From positions 1,798,001 through 1,862,000 of the forward strand of contig JADJPE010000005.1 of NCBI GenBank assembly GCA_016713425.1: 64,000 bases of DNA. Reading direction: 5' to 3'. The stretch is from Deltaproteobacteria bacterium. Lineage in GTDB: Bacteria; Myxococcota; Kuafuiibacteriia; Kuafuiibacteriales; Kuafuiibacteriaceae. The notes under the pieces were generated by a model. The model had not been told where the DNA came from. It saw only the letters and a list, made by a program, of their open reading frames with translations, and made no database searches. Of the stretch, positions 42,833-51,768 are shown in pieces (position 1 is the first letter of the stretch; each line of letters opens with the position of its first letter). Both the position numbers and the translations under genes were made by a program.

Positions 42833-45800
42833 ATGGGGCATCTCAGCCAACCGCGCCCCACCCACCTCGGCCGTTCGTGGGTGACCTCGTGGGTGGGCCT
42901 GTGCCTTTGGATGACCCCCGCCTTTGCGGCGTCGCCCGACCCGAGCTCGGGCGGAAGCGCGGCCGATCGCGCTTCGCAGCCGCCGTCGCATTTGTCGGGT
43001 GCTGTTTTGTCTCCTTCGGAGCTCGAAGCGATGGGCCGGGAGATTCGAGCGCTGCGCAGTCTTCTGGCGGATCGGCTACCGGACGACTTCGAACTGCCCA
43101 CGCTGTTCGAGGTCAATCTCGACGATGCGAACGCGGTTCAGCAGCGGATCGCGCAGCTCAGCGAACGTACGACCGAAGACGGAGCGTCGCTCCGCCGTGA
43201 CTATCTGGTGCTCTCGCGTACCTCGAGCGTAAGCGTCGAAGGGCTTCGACTTCTGACGCGTACGACGACGACATCATCGTCTGCGGTCGAGCTTGCTCGA
43301 GTGCGGGCGCGCGTTTCTCCCGATGATGTGGCTCGAATAGAGGCTGCGCAAAAGCGCCTAGATCGGAACCGACTTCGTCTCGAATGGCTGCGTCTTCCGG
43401 CGCCCCAGAGGGCTGCGCAGCAGCACGCGGATCAGAAGCGTCAGGCGATACGCGAAGATCAGCGGAACGCGCGGCGAGCGCGCGAGGAAGCGGCGCGACA
43501 AGCGCTTGAAGCGGAGGTTGCCCGGCAAGCGGCGCTTGAGGACGCGAGGCGTGCCGCGTCGGAAGCGCAGAAGTCCTTGGCCCGTGAGCGCGCCCGGATC
43601 GAGTCGATTCGCGGTGACCTGGCGAGTCTTAGAGGAACGCTCGCGCTCGAGCGTGAGCGTCAGGTCAGGATCGACGCGGAGATCCTGAGCCGAGATCAAA
43701 TGCTTGCTCAGCGCGTGCTCGAAGCTTCAGCCGGTTCGCGCGAGACGGATGCGCTTTATGATGACGTGGTTGATCACGTCTCGGCGGCGCGCGAACGCTT
43801 CTCGGAGGCTCTCGGTGGTCTGTTCCAGCAGAGTCGAGTACCCGACATCAAACTCGAGATCGATCTTGGTGACCGGCTTTTCGATGAGTTTCGAGAGGGG
43901 CGAGAGGCGGTCGAATCGCTCATCAAGATCACGGAGGAAGAAGCGTCCACCCTGGGGACGACCGAAGAAGCTGTGCGCTGGGATCATGCCGCGGCGTTGG
44001 CCCAGGATGTCCAGTTCATCAACGGTCTTCGGCTCCAACTCATTCCGAAGCTATCTCTCGAAAAACGCGATGAAGTCATGGGGATCGGACGCGAAGGTTT
44101 CGCGCAGCTCATGCGCGAGGTCGATCACCTCCTCCTGACCACGCGCTGGTACGGCCTGAGTTCACTCCGCACCCTTCGGAACGCGGATTCGTATCTGAAG
44201 GACTTCTTTAGTCTCGGTCGAGCGACGTGGGAAGCCCTCAAGTTTTGCGCGCTGATTGGCGTCTTCATTTGGGTCATGCGACGACATCGACGCTGGCTCG
44301 ATGCCTTTCGACCGCGGGTGGTGGCGAAGGTTCAGCATCGAAATCGTAACCTCCTCATCTTGGTCGAGCGCTGGTTCGCGTTTCTGCATCTCCATGGATG
44401 GTCGGTCGGCATGTTGGTGCTCGTCTACGTGGTGTTCGGGCGAGGCTCGAGTCGACCTGAGATCACGGTCCTTCGGAGTGTGGTGGTTGGCTATGCCTGG
44501 TATCGTGTGTTGTTGGCTTTGGCTCATCATGTGATCACGGGTGCGGCTCGTGGTCGAGGCCGAACGCTCAAGAAGGGACTCAGTGAGCGAATCCTCCGGA
44601 CGGCGGCGGTGATCGGGCGCTACGTCTTTGGGATTTATGTGCTCCTCACGACATCACGGCGCGTCCTGGGCGTGGGCTACCTCTACAACTTGGTGACTCA
44701 GTTCTTCTGGGTTGGCTCCATTCCCATCGCCTTCGTTCTCCTCCAGCGCTGGCGAGAAGACATCGCGAAGACGTATCTGCGTCTCTATCCGAAAGGACGA
44801 TTCGCTCAGTCGGTCGAAAAGACGCGTCAATCGCCTCTTGGTTTCTTCGTCGCGGTGGCGGCATTCGGGACGGTGGCGGCTCGCGGGCTCTCTGTGTACG
44901 CCCGCAACACGTTGCTTCGCTTCGATCAGACGCGGCGAGCGCTGGCGTTTCTCTTCAAGCGTCGCTTGGAGAAGAAGGCGGCGAGCCAGGGGCATGGCAC
45001 CATCGACCTTGGATCCTTGCCTAAGGAGATCCTGATCGCATTCGATGAAGAAAGCACGGAAGACGAGATGCTTCTCGTCGACCATTGGCCGAAACTGGAT
45101 GCCGTCGTAGAGCGACTTTCGGTCTGGATTCACGACGAAGAGCTCTTCTCGGTCGCGCTCATTGGAGAACGCGGGGCTGGCAAGACGTCTTGGCTCAGCG
45201 CTTTGCAGCGTCGAGCGTCCATTCAGACGAGCTGGATTGCGCTTCGAGAGCGTCCGTCGAACCCGCGTCTTCTCGCCGAACTCCTGAGCAGTCTTCTCGG
45301 TTTTGCCCCCGCGTCGGATTTGGATGTCCTTCGCCGGAATCTCCTTTCGGGGCCTCGTCGCTTGGTCATCATCGACCACGGACAGGCGCTCTTCTTGCGT
45401 GCCGTCGATGGAACCGAGGTCTACGAAGCGTTCACCGATCTGGTGAGTGCCACCGGACATCACGTGTGCTGGGTGGTCAGCTTCTCGAAATACGCCTGGG
45501 CTTTTCTCGACCAACGATACCGAAGTCGGAACCTGTTCAGTTTGGAGATTGCGCTTCCGGGTTGGCCGGAGCAAAAGATCGGGGAGCTCGTCGAGCGCCG
45601 GATGAAGCGGGCGGGCTACGAGGCCAATTACGAGGACCTCGTGCTTGACCAGGTGCCACCGGAAGATATCCCAGAGGAAATCGAACGCGCGGCCGAGCGG
45701 TTTCATCGACTGCTCTGGGACTACTCGGACGGCAACCCACGCGTTGCGATGCACTTCTGGAAACGGTCGCTCCTGGTCGGAGCCGGACGGGAGGTGAAAG

Positions 45801-46072
45801 TGCGATTGTTTGCGCCGCCCGATGAGTCGCCGTTCGACGCGCTCGAAGAAGAGTCACGCTTCGTGCTTGCCGCGGTCGTGATTCACGAGAATCTCACGGC
45901 CTTGGAGGTCTCACGGACCCTGGCCTACGCGCCGAATGTTTGTCAGACGGCGCTGACGCTTCTCAAAGCGGAAGGCATCCTATCGCTTCGGGATGGTCGG
46001 TATCGAGCCGAAGCGACACGGTACCGAAGCATCGTCCGATATCTCAAGCGCAAGAACCTCATTCAGGGCTGA
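42833..46072 (+). CDS. Membrane protein: periplasmic coiled coil, multiple TM helices, cytosolic P-loop NTPase
   Basis: 1079 aa from ATG 42833, with signal peptide ending TPAFAA. Residues ~40-440 are mainly charged coiled coil (for example EEAARQALEAEVARQAALEDARRAASEAQK), reminiscent of the periplasmic part of MscK-type proteins. About five hydrophobic segments lie between ~465 and ~640 (FCALIGVFIWVM, VGMLVLVYVVF, YVFGIYVLLTT...). The C-terminal ~350 residues carry Walker A GERGAGKTS near 777 and a Walker B-like strand RRLVIIDHGQALF near 845, and end in a winged-helix-like segment (LTALEVSRTLAYAPNVCQTALTLLKAEGILSL). This order is typical of STAND/AAA-type NTPases. An MscS channel gene follows 41 nt after the stop. 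Confidence 0.72.
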   Translation: MGHLSQPRPTHLGRSWVTSWVGLCLWMTPAFAASPDPSSGGSAADRASQPPSHLSGAVLSPSELEAMGREIRALRSLLADRLPDDFELPTLFEVNLDDANAVQQRIAQLSERTTEDGASLRRDYLVLSRTSSVSVEGLRLLTRTTTTSSSAVELARVRARVSPDDVARIEAAQKRLDRNRLRLEWLRLPAPQRAAQQHADQKRQAIREDQRNARRAREEAARQALEAEVARQAALEDARRAASEAQKSLARERARIESIRGDLASLRGTLALERERQVRIDAEILSRDQMLAQRVLEASAGSRETDALYDDVVDHVSAARERFSEALGGLFQQSRVPDIKLEIDLGDRLFDEFREGREAVESLIKITEEEASTLGTTEEAVRWDHAAALAQDVQFINGLRLQLIPKLSLEKRDEVMGIGREGFAQLMREVDHLLLTTRWYGLSSLRTLRNADSYLKDFFSLGRATWEALKFCALIGVFIWVMRRHRRWLDAFRPRVVAKVQHRNRNLLILVERWFAFLHLHGWSVGMLVLVYVVFGRGSSRPEITVLRSVVVGYAWYRVLLALAHHVITGAARGRGRTLKKGLSERILRTAAVIGRYVFGIYVLLTTSRRVLGVGYLYNLVTQFFWVGSIPIAFVLLQRWREDIAKTYLRLYPKGRFAQSVEKTRQSPLGFFVAVAAFGTVAARGLSVYARNTLLRFDQTRRALAFLFKRRLEKKAASQGHGTIDLGSLPKEILIAFDEESTEDEMLLVDHWPKLDAVVERLSVWIHDEELFSVALIGERGAGKTSWLSALQRRASIQTSWIALRERPSNPRLLAELLSSLLGFAPASDLDVLRRNLLSGPRRLVIIDHGQALFLRAVDGTEVYEAFTDLVSATGHHVCWVVSFSKYAWAFLDQRYRSRNLFSLEIALPGWPEQKIGELVERRMKRAGYEANYEDLVLDQVPPEDIPEEIERAAERFHRLLWDYSDGNPRVAMHFWKRSLLVGAGREVKVRLFAPPDESPFDALEEESRFVLAAVVIHENLTALEVSRTLAYAPNVCQTALTLLKAEGILSLRDGRYRAEATRYRSIVRYLKRKNLIQG

Positions 46073-46105
46073 GGACGAGAGGACGAGAGGACGAGAGGAG
46101 AGAGA
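46072..46105. repeat. GAGGACGA repeats at the mscS ribosome-binding site
   Basis: Starting at the stop codon, AGGACGAG recurs about three times in tandem before GAGGAGAGAGAAG, 13-18 nt before ATG 46114. The repeat creates several overlapping purine-rich ribosome sites. Confidence 0.7.
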
Positions 46106-46113
46106 AGCAAGAC

Positions 46114-46938
46114 ATGCAAGATGCCGTCAAAGTCTTCGAGTTCATCCGCTTCGGCGGTCTGGTGACCGCGTTCTTCATGCTCGTTGGGGTTTGGATCGCG
46201 GGGAATCTTCTCGCGAAATTCCTCCTGCGGCTTGGGGAGCGTTTCAATGACCGCCGGCTTCAGATTCAGCAGATCGGGACTTTCGTTCGTTTCATGCTGT
46301 ACATCGGCGGATTCATTGGCGCCGTGCTCGCTTCGTTTCACTTGTCCGAGGAGATGGTCTTCGCGCTCGGCGGGACGATTGCTGTGACCATTGGCTTCGC
46401 CTTCAAGGATCTGGCGGCATCGATGATCGCCGGTCTCACGATACTCATCGACCGACCGTTTCAGGTGGGCGATCGGGTGTCGTTCGATGGGTACTACGGG
46501 GAGATCACGACCATTGGGCTCCGGTCCGTGCGGCTTACGACCCTCGACGACAACCTCGTGACCATTCCTAACAACAAGTTCCTCGTGGAAGTCGTATCGA
46601 GTGGCAACGCGGGTGAGCTCAATATGCTCGTGCAGACGGATTTCTTCATCGGGATCGATCAGGACATCGCACGTGCGAAGCACATCGTCGCCGACGCCAT
46701 CACGACAAGTCGATATGCTTACCTCCAGAAGCCATGGGTGGTCCTGACGAGTCAGATCGTTCACCAGAACTATTTCGCGATTCGTCTGCGCGCGAAGGTC
46801 TATGTGAACGACGTCGTTTACGAGAAGGCGCTCGAGACCGATGTGACCGAGCGGGTGCTGGAGGGATTTCAGAAGTCGAACATCAGCCCTCCGGCCATTC
46901 TCTACCGCGCGCGACCGGACGGAGTGCAAGGGGCATGA
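46114..46938 (+). CDS. MscS-family mechanosensitive channel
   Basis: 274 aa from ATG 46114, the size of minimal MscS. Three TM helices lie in the N-terminal ~110 residues (VTAFFMLVGVWIAGNLL; FVRFMLYIGGFIGAVLA; VFALGGTIAVTIGFAFK). The pore-helix pattern GGTIAVTIGFAFKDLAASMIAGLTILIDRPFQVGDRV and the beta-domain VRLTTLDDNLVTIPNNKF are family hallmarks. It should gate on membrane tension. It is co-oriented with, and 41 nt after, the coiled-coil NTPase gene, whose product could control gating. Confidence 0.95.
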   Translation: MQDAVKVFEFIRFGGLVTAFFMLVGVWIAGNLLAKFLLRLGERFNDRRLQIQQIGTFVRFMLYIGGFIGAVLASFHLSEEMVFALGGTIAVTIGFAFKDLAASMIAGLTILIDRPFQVGDRVSFDGYYGEITTIGLRSVRLTTLDDNLVTIPNNKFLVEVVSSGNAGELNMLVQTDFFIGIDQDIARAKHIVADAITTSRYAYLQKPWVVLTSQIVHQNYFAIRLRAKVYVNDVVYEKALETDVTERVLEGFQKSNISPPAILYRARPDGVQGA

Positions 46939-47171
46939 AGATTCGGCTCGCCAATCTCGACGCAAGAGGAGCGAATTCGGGCCTCGGTTCTTTGTTGACG
47001 AACAACGGCCCTTCGCGAAACACGAAGCTCTGGGTGCGATGCGTCCAATCCTGAAGATGTGACGTTCGACGTCGCGCGCGGGGCAGGGCGCCGAGCGTAT
47101 TCGTGTGTGAGAAGAGAGCCGCAAGAGGCGGCCTGGAGCCGTTGCGGTGTCCAGAAATGGGGATGTCTCGG

Positions 47172-47771
47172 ATGAGAATTTTGATTGTCGGTGCTTCGGG
47201 AACCATCGGGAAGGCGATTGTCGAGGAGCTCTCTTCGCGGCATGAAGTGATCACCGCGGGGCGGACCTCGGGCGATGTTCGTCTTGACATCACGGATGTG
47301 AACTCGATCGAGGCGGCCTTCAAGGGTCTTGGGGTGTGTCACGCCGTCGTCTCGGCGACGGGCAAGGTTGTTTTTGCGCCTTTCGAGGAGATGGGTGCAA
47401 AGGAGTACCAGGTTGGCCTTGAGAACAAGCTTATGGGGCAGGTGAACTTGGTGCTCGTCGGCCGAAAGTTCGTGGCCGACGGTGGGTCTTTCACGTTGAC
47501 GACGGGCGTCCTCGACCACGACCCGATTCGGATGGGGACCTCGGCCTCGATGGTCAACGGCGCGATCAACGCATTTGTGATGGCGGCTGCCATCGAGATG
47601 CCACGCGGGCAACGCATCAACGTCGTGAGTCCAGGCGTGATTGAGGAGGCTCTCGGAAGCTACGCATCCTACTTCCGCGGCTTTGAGCCGGTCTCTGCGG
47701 CGCGGGCGGCTCGTGGATACGCGAAGAGCGTCGAGGGCGCCCAAACGGGCCGAGTCATCAAGATTCTATAG
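47172..47771 (+). CDS. Short-chain dehydrogenase/reductase (short SDR)
   Basis: 199 aa from ATG 47172 (ATG 47163 also in frame). The N-terminal ILIVGASGTIGKAIVEEL is the cofactor-binding GxxGxG motif; AGRTSGDVRLDITD follows, then AVVSATGKV. The active-site Tyr-Lys pair is not in canonical YxxxK form: SFTLTTGVLDHDP carries the Ser/Thr strand, and the next helix reads SASMVNGAINAFVMAAA, as in the small SDR group lacking Tyr. Members include CsgA-like and putative regulators; enzyme activity is doubtful. Its stop is 49 nt before the EamA gene start. Confidence 0.85.
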   Translation: MRILIVGASGTIGKAIVEELSSRHEVITAGRTSGDVRLDITDVNSIEAAFKGLGVCHAVVSATGKVVFAPFEEMGAKEYQVGLENKLMGQVNLVLVGRKFVADGGSFTLTTGVLDHDPIRMGTSASMVNGAINAFVMAAAIEMPRGQRINVVSPGVIEEALGSYASYFRGFEPVSAARAARGYAKSVEGAQTGRVIKIL

Positions 47772-47820
47772 AGTGCCGATCAGGTGGGTGGATGGGAAGG
47801 ATGGGAATGGCGGCGATGGC

Positions 47821-48771
47821 ATGTCGCCACGCGTCGGAGACGGCGGCTCATTGTCGAGCGGATACATGAAGCCGACGGCTCGCGGCTACGCGTCGAAGGA
47901 TCCACCGGGCCGCTCCGAGCGTGCGGAGCGCCCACTTCTCGGGATCGGACTCATGTTGATCGGGGTGACGCTGGTGCCCCTTCTCGACGGCTGTGCCAAG
48001 CTCCTGAGCGAAGACTACTCTGTGGTTCAGATTGCCTGGGGACGTTTCGTCTTTCACGTCGTTTGGCTCATGCCGCTCTTGGTCTCGTCCGGCGCTCGAT
48101 GGTGGCGGTTGCCTGCTCTCGCCGGGTTTCAGGCTGCGAGGGGCTTCTTCCTAGTCCTGGCCACGGTCTCGTTTTTCTTTGCGATTCGATACGTTCCGAT
48201 CCCGAATGCATTGGCGCTTCTCTTCGTTTCCCCGATCGTTGTGGCGCTGCTCTCGCCGCGCTTGCTCGGGGAGCCTTTCCATTGGTCCAAGCTGTGCTTC
48301 GCGGGGGTCGGCTTCTTGGGTGTTCTCGTGATTCTGCGGCCAGCGACGGAGGCTTTCGAGCCCGCCGCGTTCTCTGCAATTCTGGCGGGGCTAAGCTATG
48401 CGGGCTACGTGATGACGACTCGGTACGTCGCACCTCGCGCGCGGCCTCTTCTGACGCTCTTTCATAGCGGGGTGATCGGCTCGGTCGTGCTGTCGCTGGT
48501 GATGCCCGCTGTTTGGATACAGCCCGATCTGCGGGGGTGGGTGCTCATGTCGCTCATGGGTCTCTTCGCGGCGGCTGGACATTTCATGATCATCAAGGCG
48601 TGTGAGTACGCCAAGGCTTCATTGCTCGCGCCCTTTGGCTATGCAGAGATCGTTTCGTCGACCGCGATGAGCTGGTTTCTCTTCGACTACTGGCCTGACG
48701 TTTGGGTTTGGGTCGGCATCGCCATTATCGTGGTGAGTGGCGTAGGCGTTTCGCTCTTTGCGAAGTCTTAA
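47821..48771 (+). CDS. EamA/DMT-family transporter
   Basis: 316 aa from ATG 47821 (ATG 47866 is an alternative; neither has a strong Shine-Dalgarno). Ten hydrophobic helices in two EamA halves: first half LLGIGLMLIGVTLVPLLDGCAKLL, FVFHVVWLMPLLV, GFFLVLATVSFFFAIRYVPIPNALALLFVSPIVVALL; second half AAFSAILAGLSYAGYVMTTRYVAPRARPLLTLFHSG, then AAGHFMIIKACEYAKASLLAPFGYAEIV. Drug/metabolite transporters of this type usually export small metabolites. It converges with the second EamA gene, 52 bp between stops. Confidence 0.93.
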   Translation: MSPRVGDGGSLSSGYMKPTARGYASKDPPGRSERAERPLLGIGLMLIGVTLVPLLDGCAKLLSEDYSVVQIAWGRFVFHVVWLMPLLVSSGARWWRLPALAGFQAARGFFLVLATVSFFFAIRYVPIPNALALLFVSPIVVALLSPRLLGEPFHWSKLCFAGVGFLGVLVILRPATEAFEPAAFSAILAGLSYAGYVMTTRYVAPRARPLLTLFHSGVIGSVVLSLVMPAVWIQPDLRGWVLMSLMGLFAAAGHFMIIKACEYAKASLLAPFGYAEIVSSTAMSWFLFDYWPDVWVWVGIAIIVVSGVGVSLFAKS

Positions 48772-48823
48772 CGCTGCGCAATCGTAAGATCTCGAATCCG
48801 GAGCCCGGCGGTACGTGTGCGTG

Positions 48824-49726
48824 CTATTCCGCTTGAACGGGAACCCGAACGGGCTGTGGTTCGGCCTGGACGGCACGCTTCTGGCGCTTCACGAACGTGA
48901 TGGCCAAGCCGAGGAGAACGAGCGCCATGGGAAACAGTTGTTTCTGAGCGAGGTCGTCGAAGATCAGCCACGACGAGCACATACCGACAATTGGGATCAG
49001 GATCGAGAAGGGTACGATCTTGATTGCGTCGTGCTTCTGGAGGAGTCGGTTCCAGATCACCGACACGCCGAACGTGACCACGAGGCCCAAGAAGATCAGC
49101 CCAAGCGCGAGCTGAAACAGCTGGGGCGTCGTGGGGTGAAGAGAGCTCAGTTCGCCCATTTGCCACGACACGGCAAAAAGAATGGGCACGTTGGTGATGG
49201 CTCCCCAAGCGACGAGAGAAGTTAGATTCGTGACCCTTGAGACTTTTACGATCATGTTGACCGCGGCCCAAGAGAGACTTGCCGCGACGACCGCTACAAG
49301 CCCGGACACCGAGACCGCCAAGCTCGTGTTGAAGAGCACGAAGAGAAGCAGGCCGCCGAAGCCGAGCACCACGCCGATGAGTTGCTCGCGTCGCACCCCT
49401 TCCTTGAGGAACACCCACGACAAGAGAATGGTTACGAACACTTGGACCTGCATCAGAACTGCGGCGACACCAGCCGACAGTCCAAGGTGCATGCTCAGCG
49501 TGGAGAGCAGGTACTGACCGCAGCCGAAGAGAAGCGCATAGGCGAAGAAGCGAAATTTCGAGATCTTTGGAAAGGGCAGGAAGAGCGCCGGCAGGGCGAT
49601 CACGCAGAACCTCGCCGCGTTCAGGAAGACGGCGGGCGTGAAGGCTAGGAGTGCCTTGATCACCGGGAAAGTGGATCCCCAGAGCAGCACGCAAAGCAAA
49701 GCAAGACCAACGTCCGTCCTTTTCAT
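48824..49726 (-). CDS. EamA/DMT-family transporter at the end of the oxidative cluster
   Basis: 300 aa from ATG 49726, preceded by GGGAG at suitable spacing (ATG 49732 lies too close to it). Ten TM helices in two EamA repeats (GLALLCVLLWGSTFPVIKALL...; LVAVVAASLSWAAVNMIVKV...; PFSILIPIVGMCSSWLIFDD). The C-terminus is charged and cytosolic. It lies 108 bp downstream of the 2OG dioxygenase on the same strand, so it may export the product of that cluster, which is an inference from position. Confidence 0.93.
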   Translation of the reverse strand: MKRTDVGLALLCVLLWGSTFPVIKALLAFTPAVFLNAARFCVIALPALFLPFPKISKFRFFAYALLFGCGQYLLSTLSMHLGLSAGVAAVLMQVQVFVTILLSWVFLKEGVRREQLIGVVLGFGGLLLFVLFNTSLAVSVSGLVAVVAASLSWAAVNMIVKVSRVTNLTSLVAWGAITNVPILFAVSWQMGELSSLHPTTPQLFQLALGLIFLGLVVTFGVSVIWNRLLQKHDAIKIVPFSILIPIVGMCSSWLIFDDLAQKQLFPMALVLLGLAITFVKRQKRAVQAEPQPVRVPVQAE

Positions 49727-49834
49727 ACCCATCTCCCTGGCACGTCTAACTTCAGGATGGAAGCGCCAAGACGGACCACCCCCGAGGACAAACGGATCGA
49801 ACGGGCGTTCACAGTCCTGATCGCGAGATCCCGT

Positions 49835-50602
49835 TCAGGACGACTTCGAAGGGGCGCTTGGGTTGTCGATGACCTGAGTCTCGTCTTCAGGACGGCTGTA
49901 TTCGACGATGAACATGTCCCTCGAGGCCATGTCGCCGTTGGCGCTTCGGATTGGCGAAGTATCGTGGAGGAACAGTCGATCGTTGTAGAGAATGCAGTCT
50001 CCTGGATTGAGCAGCGTCCGCTCGAAGAGCGGTTCTCGATCTGGCGAGAAGATGGTCGTGTGGCCGCCCGATCCGATGTTCGAGCGCTTCATGAGCACGA
50101 GGATCCCGAAGCTGATGCCGTCGCGGTGTATGCCCTCCGGGACCGGTTTGCCTTCGCGGCCGCCGTCAGAAACGATCCTTACCTGATGGACATTGAGTCG
50201 GAGCGACCTGTTTCCCTCGCACCCGGACAGGGCCTGACCGAGAGAGTGGATTACAGCGCGCGCGATCGGCGAGTTGAAAAAGTCCTCTTCGACCGGCTCG
50301 AACCAGCGGGCCTCGCCCCCGTTCAACTTGTTGATTTCGGTTGGTTGATAGTGGGCGCGATGAGGTACATGGGAGAACTTACCGTCGCCAGCGTGGAACT
50401 CCATCTCGCTGAACCTCCGATAACGGTAGGTGCCGCCATCGCGCATGTGTTTGTCGAGACCTAGCTTCCGCCATCGGGGTTGCTGAAGCTCGATGTCTTT
50501 GGCCAGATCTGCGTCGGCGTCAAAAAGGCTGTAGATGGATCCGCTGAAAAATCCTGTCGATTGGAGCTGCTCGAGCGCACGTTGCCTAACTGATATCGTC
50601 AC
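49835..50602 (-). CDS. 2OG-Fe(II) dioxygenase family protein (IDO/BsmA-type)
   Basis: 255 aa from GTG 50602, which overlaps the desaturase stop (GTGA) and has GGAGGG ~8 nt upstream. The longer frame from 50665 lies inside the desaturase gene. The block LNVHQVRIV...GKPVPEGIHRDGISFGILVLMKRSNIGSGGHTTIF then LLNPGDCILYNDRLFLHDTSPI matches the '2OG-Fe dioxygenase' family that includes L-isoleucine 4-hydroxylase. The HxD is near 157-159, the distal His near 212, and the 2OG-binding Arg may lie in SRDMFIVEYSR. Known members hydroxylate free amino acids. Here it is coupled to lipid desaturase genes. Confidence 0.88.
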   Translation of the reverse strand: MTISVRQRALEQLQSTGFFSGSIYSLFDADADLAKDIELQQPRWRKLGLDKHMRDGGTYRYRRFSEMEFHAGDGKFSHVPHRAHYQPTEINKLNGGEARWFEPVEEDFFNSPIARAVIHSLGQALSGCEGNRSLRLNVHQVRIVSDGGREGKPVPEGIHRDGISFGILVLMKRSNIGSGGHTTIFSPDREPLFERTLLNPGDCILYNDRLFLHDTSPIRSANGDMASRDMFIVEYSRPEDETQVIDNPSAPSKSS

Positions 50603-51762
50603 TTGCTGACCCTCCGATTCGAAAGTCCTTCGAAAACACTGTCTATCGTATTGCGAATGCCCCACAGCTCACGCTCCGCCATGCCCTTGGTGTCGTACGC
50701 GAGGAGTTCCTGTCGACGGAATATCGAGTACACCCAGTCTGCGCTGACCGGAGGATAGCTGTAGAGATGATGGAGATCGTGGACGGTCACGTCCCCGATG
50801 AGAGCAAAGAGCCGCACGGGGAGGTGAAGACCGAACATCTTGACCCACCACCATGTGACTTGGCGAAGCCCGCTGTTTGCGGGGGGATATGGTTCGCCGC
50901 AGAAGCGTCCCCAGCACTTGCTTTGGTATTGATCCCGCGATCCCCCGGTTCCGTCATCGCTCATCCACGGGTGCTCCGTCATGAAGTTGAGGAGCGCCGC
51001 GAAGTTATAGAGAAAAGCGAACGGCACGACGATCGCCAAGAAGAACGGTGCGAGGCCCAGGTACCACCCATAAGACAGGAGCATCATCGCCCAAACCACG
51101 CTCGCCGCGATTCGCCATTTTGGTCCCGACAAGAAGTTCGACCTGAAGCGCGCCCGAAGGAACGCCGCGTGGAACCGGGGCGTCAGCGGCGCAATCATGA
51201 GATGGCGCCAGAGGGCTTTCTTGGTCATGCCCGGGCGAAATCCGAGCTCGAGGAGGAACGCCGCATCATCGTCGTCTTCGGTGCAGAAGGTCTTGGCGCT
51301 GTGATGAGTGAGGTGAGTGCGCCGGTAGTCGTCCTCGTTCATGACGAGGGGGATGATCGTGTACAGGGCACCCAGCAGACTGTCGATCTTCTTGTCTTCG
51401 GTGATCGCGGTGTGGATCGCGTGGTGCCCATAGACGAGCTGGAAGGCCCGGAGAATTCCGGTGAAAACGATCCAGTACGGGATCAGCAACAGGTAGCCAA
51501 TGATGGAGTTCTGCCGGATGAGCGCCCCAATGCCGATCGCCAGGAGCGCTGCAATGAAGAAGCTGGCGATCGATCGAGCCAACGGGCCCAGGCGAAGGAG
51601 TGGTGCTTGTCCGTCGATTGCGTGCCCCGTGATGAACGTGAGTGGACGCTGCATGAAGCCGGGCGCACGGAGCATGGAATTGCGCACGCCAGGTTGGTAG
51701 TGCGCCCAGCTTCGACTGTCGCGGAAGCTCTCGGGCTCCGAATGCTTGATCGCTGCGTGCAC
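50599..51762 (-). CDS. Membrane fatty acid desaturase-type diiron enzyme (second of two)
   Basis: 387 aa. The His clusters of membrane desaturases and hydroxylases are present: YGHHAIH (~113-119), THLTHH (~150-155) and HDLHHLY (~336-342), with four hydrophobic stretches (SFFIAALLAIGIGAL, IIGYLLLIPYWIVFTGIL, ...). Such enzymes insert double bonds or hydroxyls into acyl chains using O2 and an electron donor. It starts 6 nt after the PNPOx gene, and its stop overlaps the dioxygenase start. Confidence 0.9.
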   Translation of the reverse strand: MHAAIKHSEPESFRDSRSWAHYQPGVRNSMLRAPGFMQRPLTFITGHAIDGQAPLLRLGPLARSIASFFIAALLAIGIGALIRQNSIIGYLLLIPYWIVFTGILRAFQLVYGHHAIHTAITEDKKIDSLLGALYTIIPLVMNEDDYRRTHLTHHSAKTFCTEDDDDAAFLLELGFRPGMTKKALWRHLMIAPLTPRFHAAFLRARFRSNFLSGPKWRIAASVVWAMMLLSYGWYLGLAPFFLAIVVPFAFLYNFAALLNFMTEHPWMSDDGTGGSRDQYQSKCWGRFCGEPYPPANSGLRQVTWWWVKMFGLHLPVRLFALIGDVTVHDLHHLYSYPPVSADWVYSIFRRQELLAYDTKGMAERELWGIRNTIDSVFEGLSNRRVSK

Positions 51763-51768
51763 GATGTT

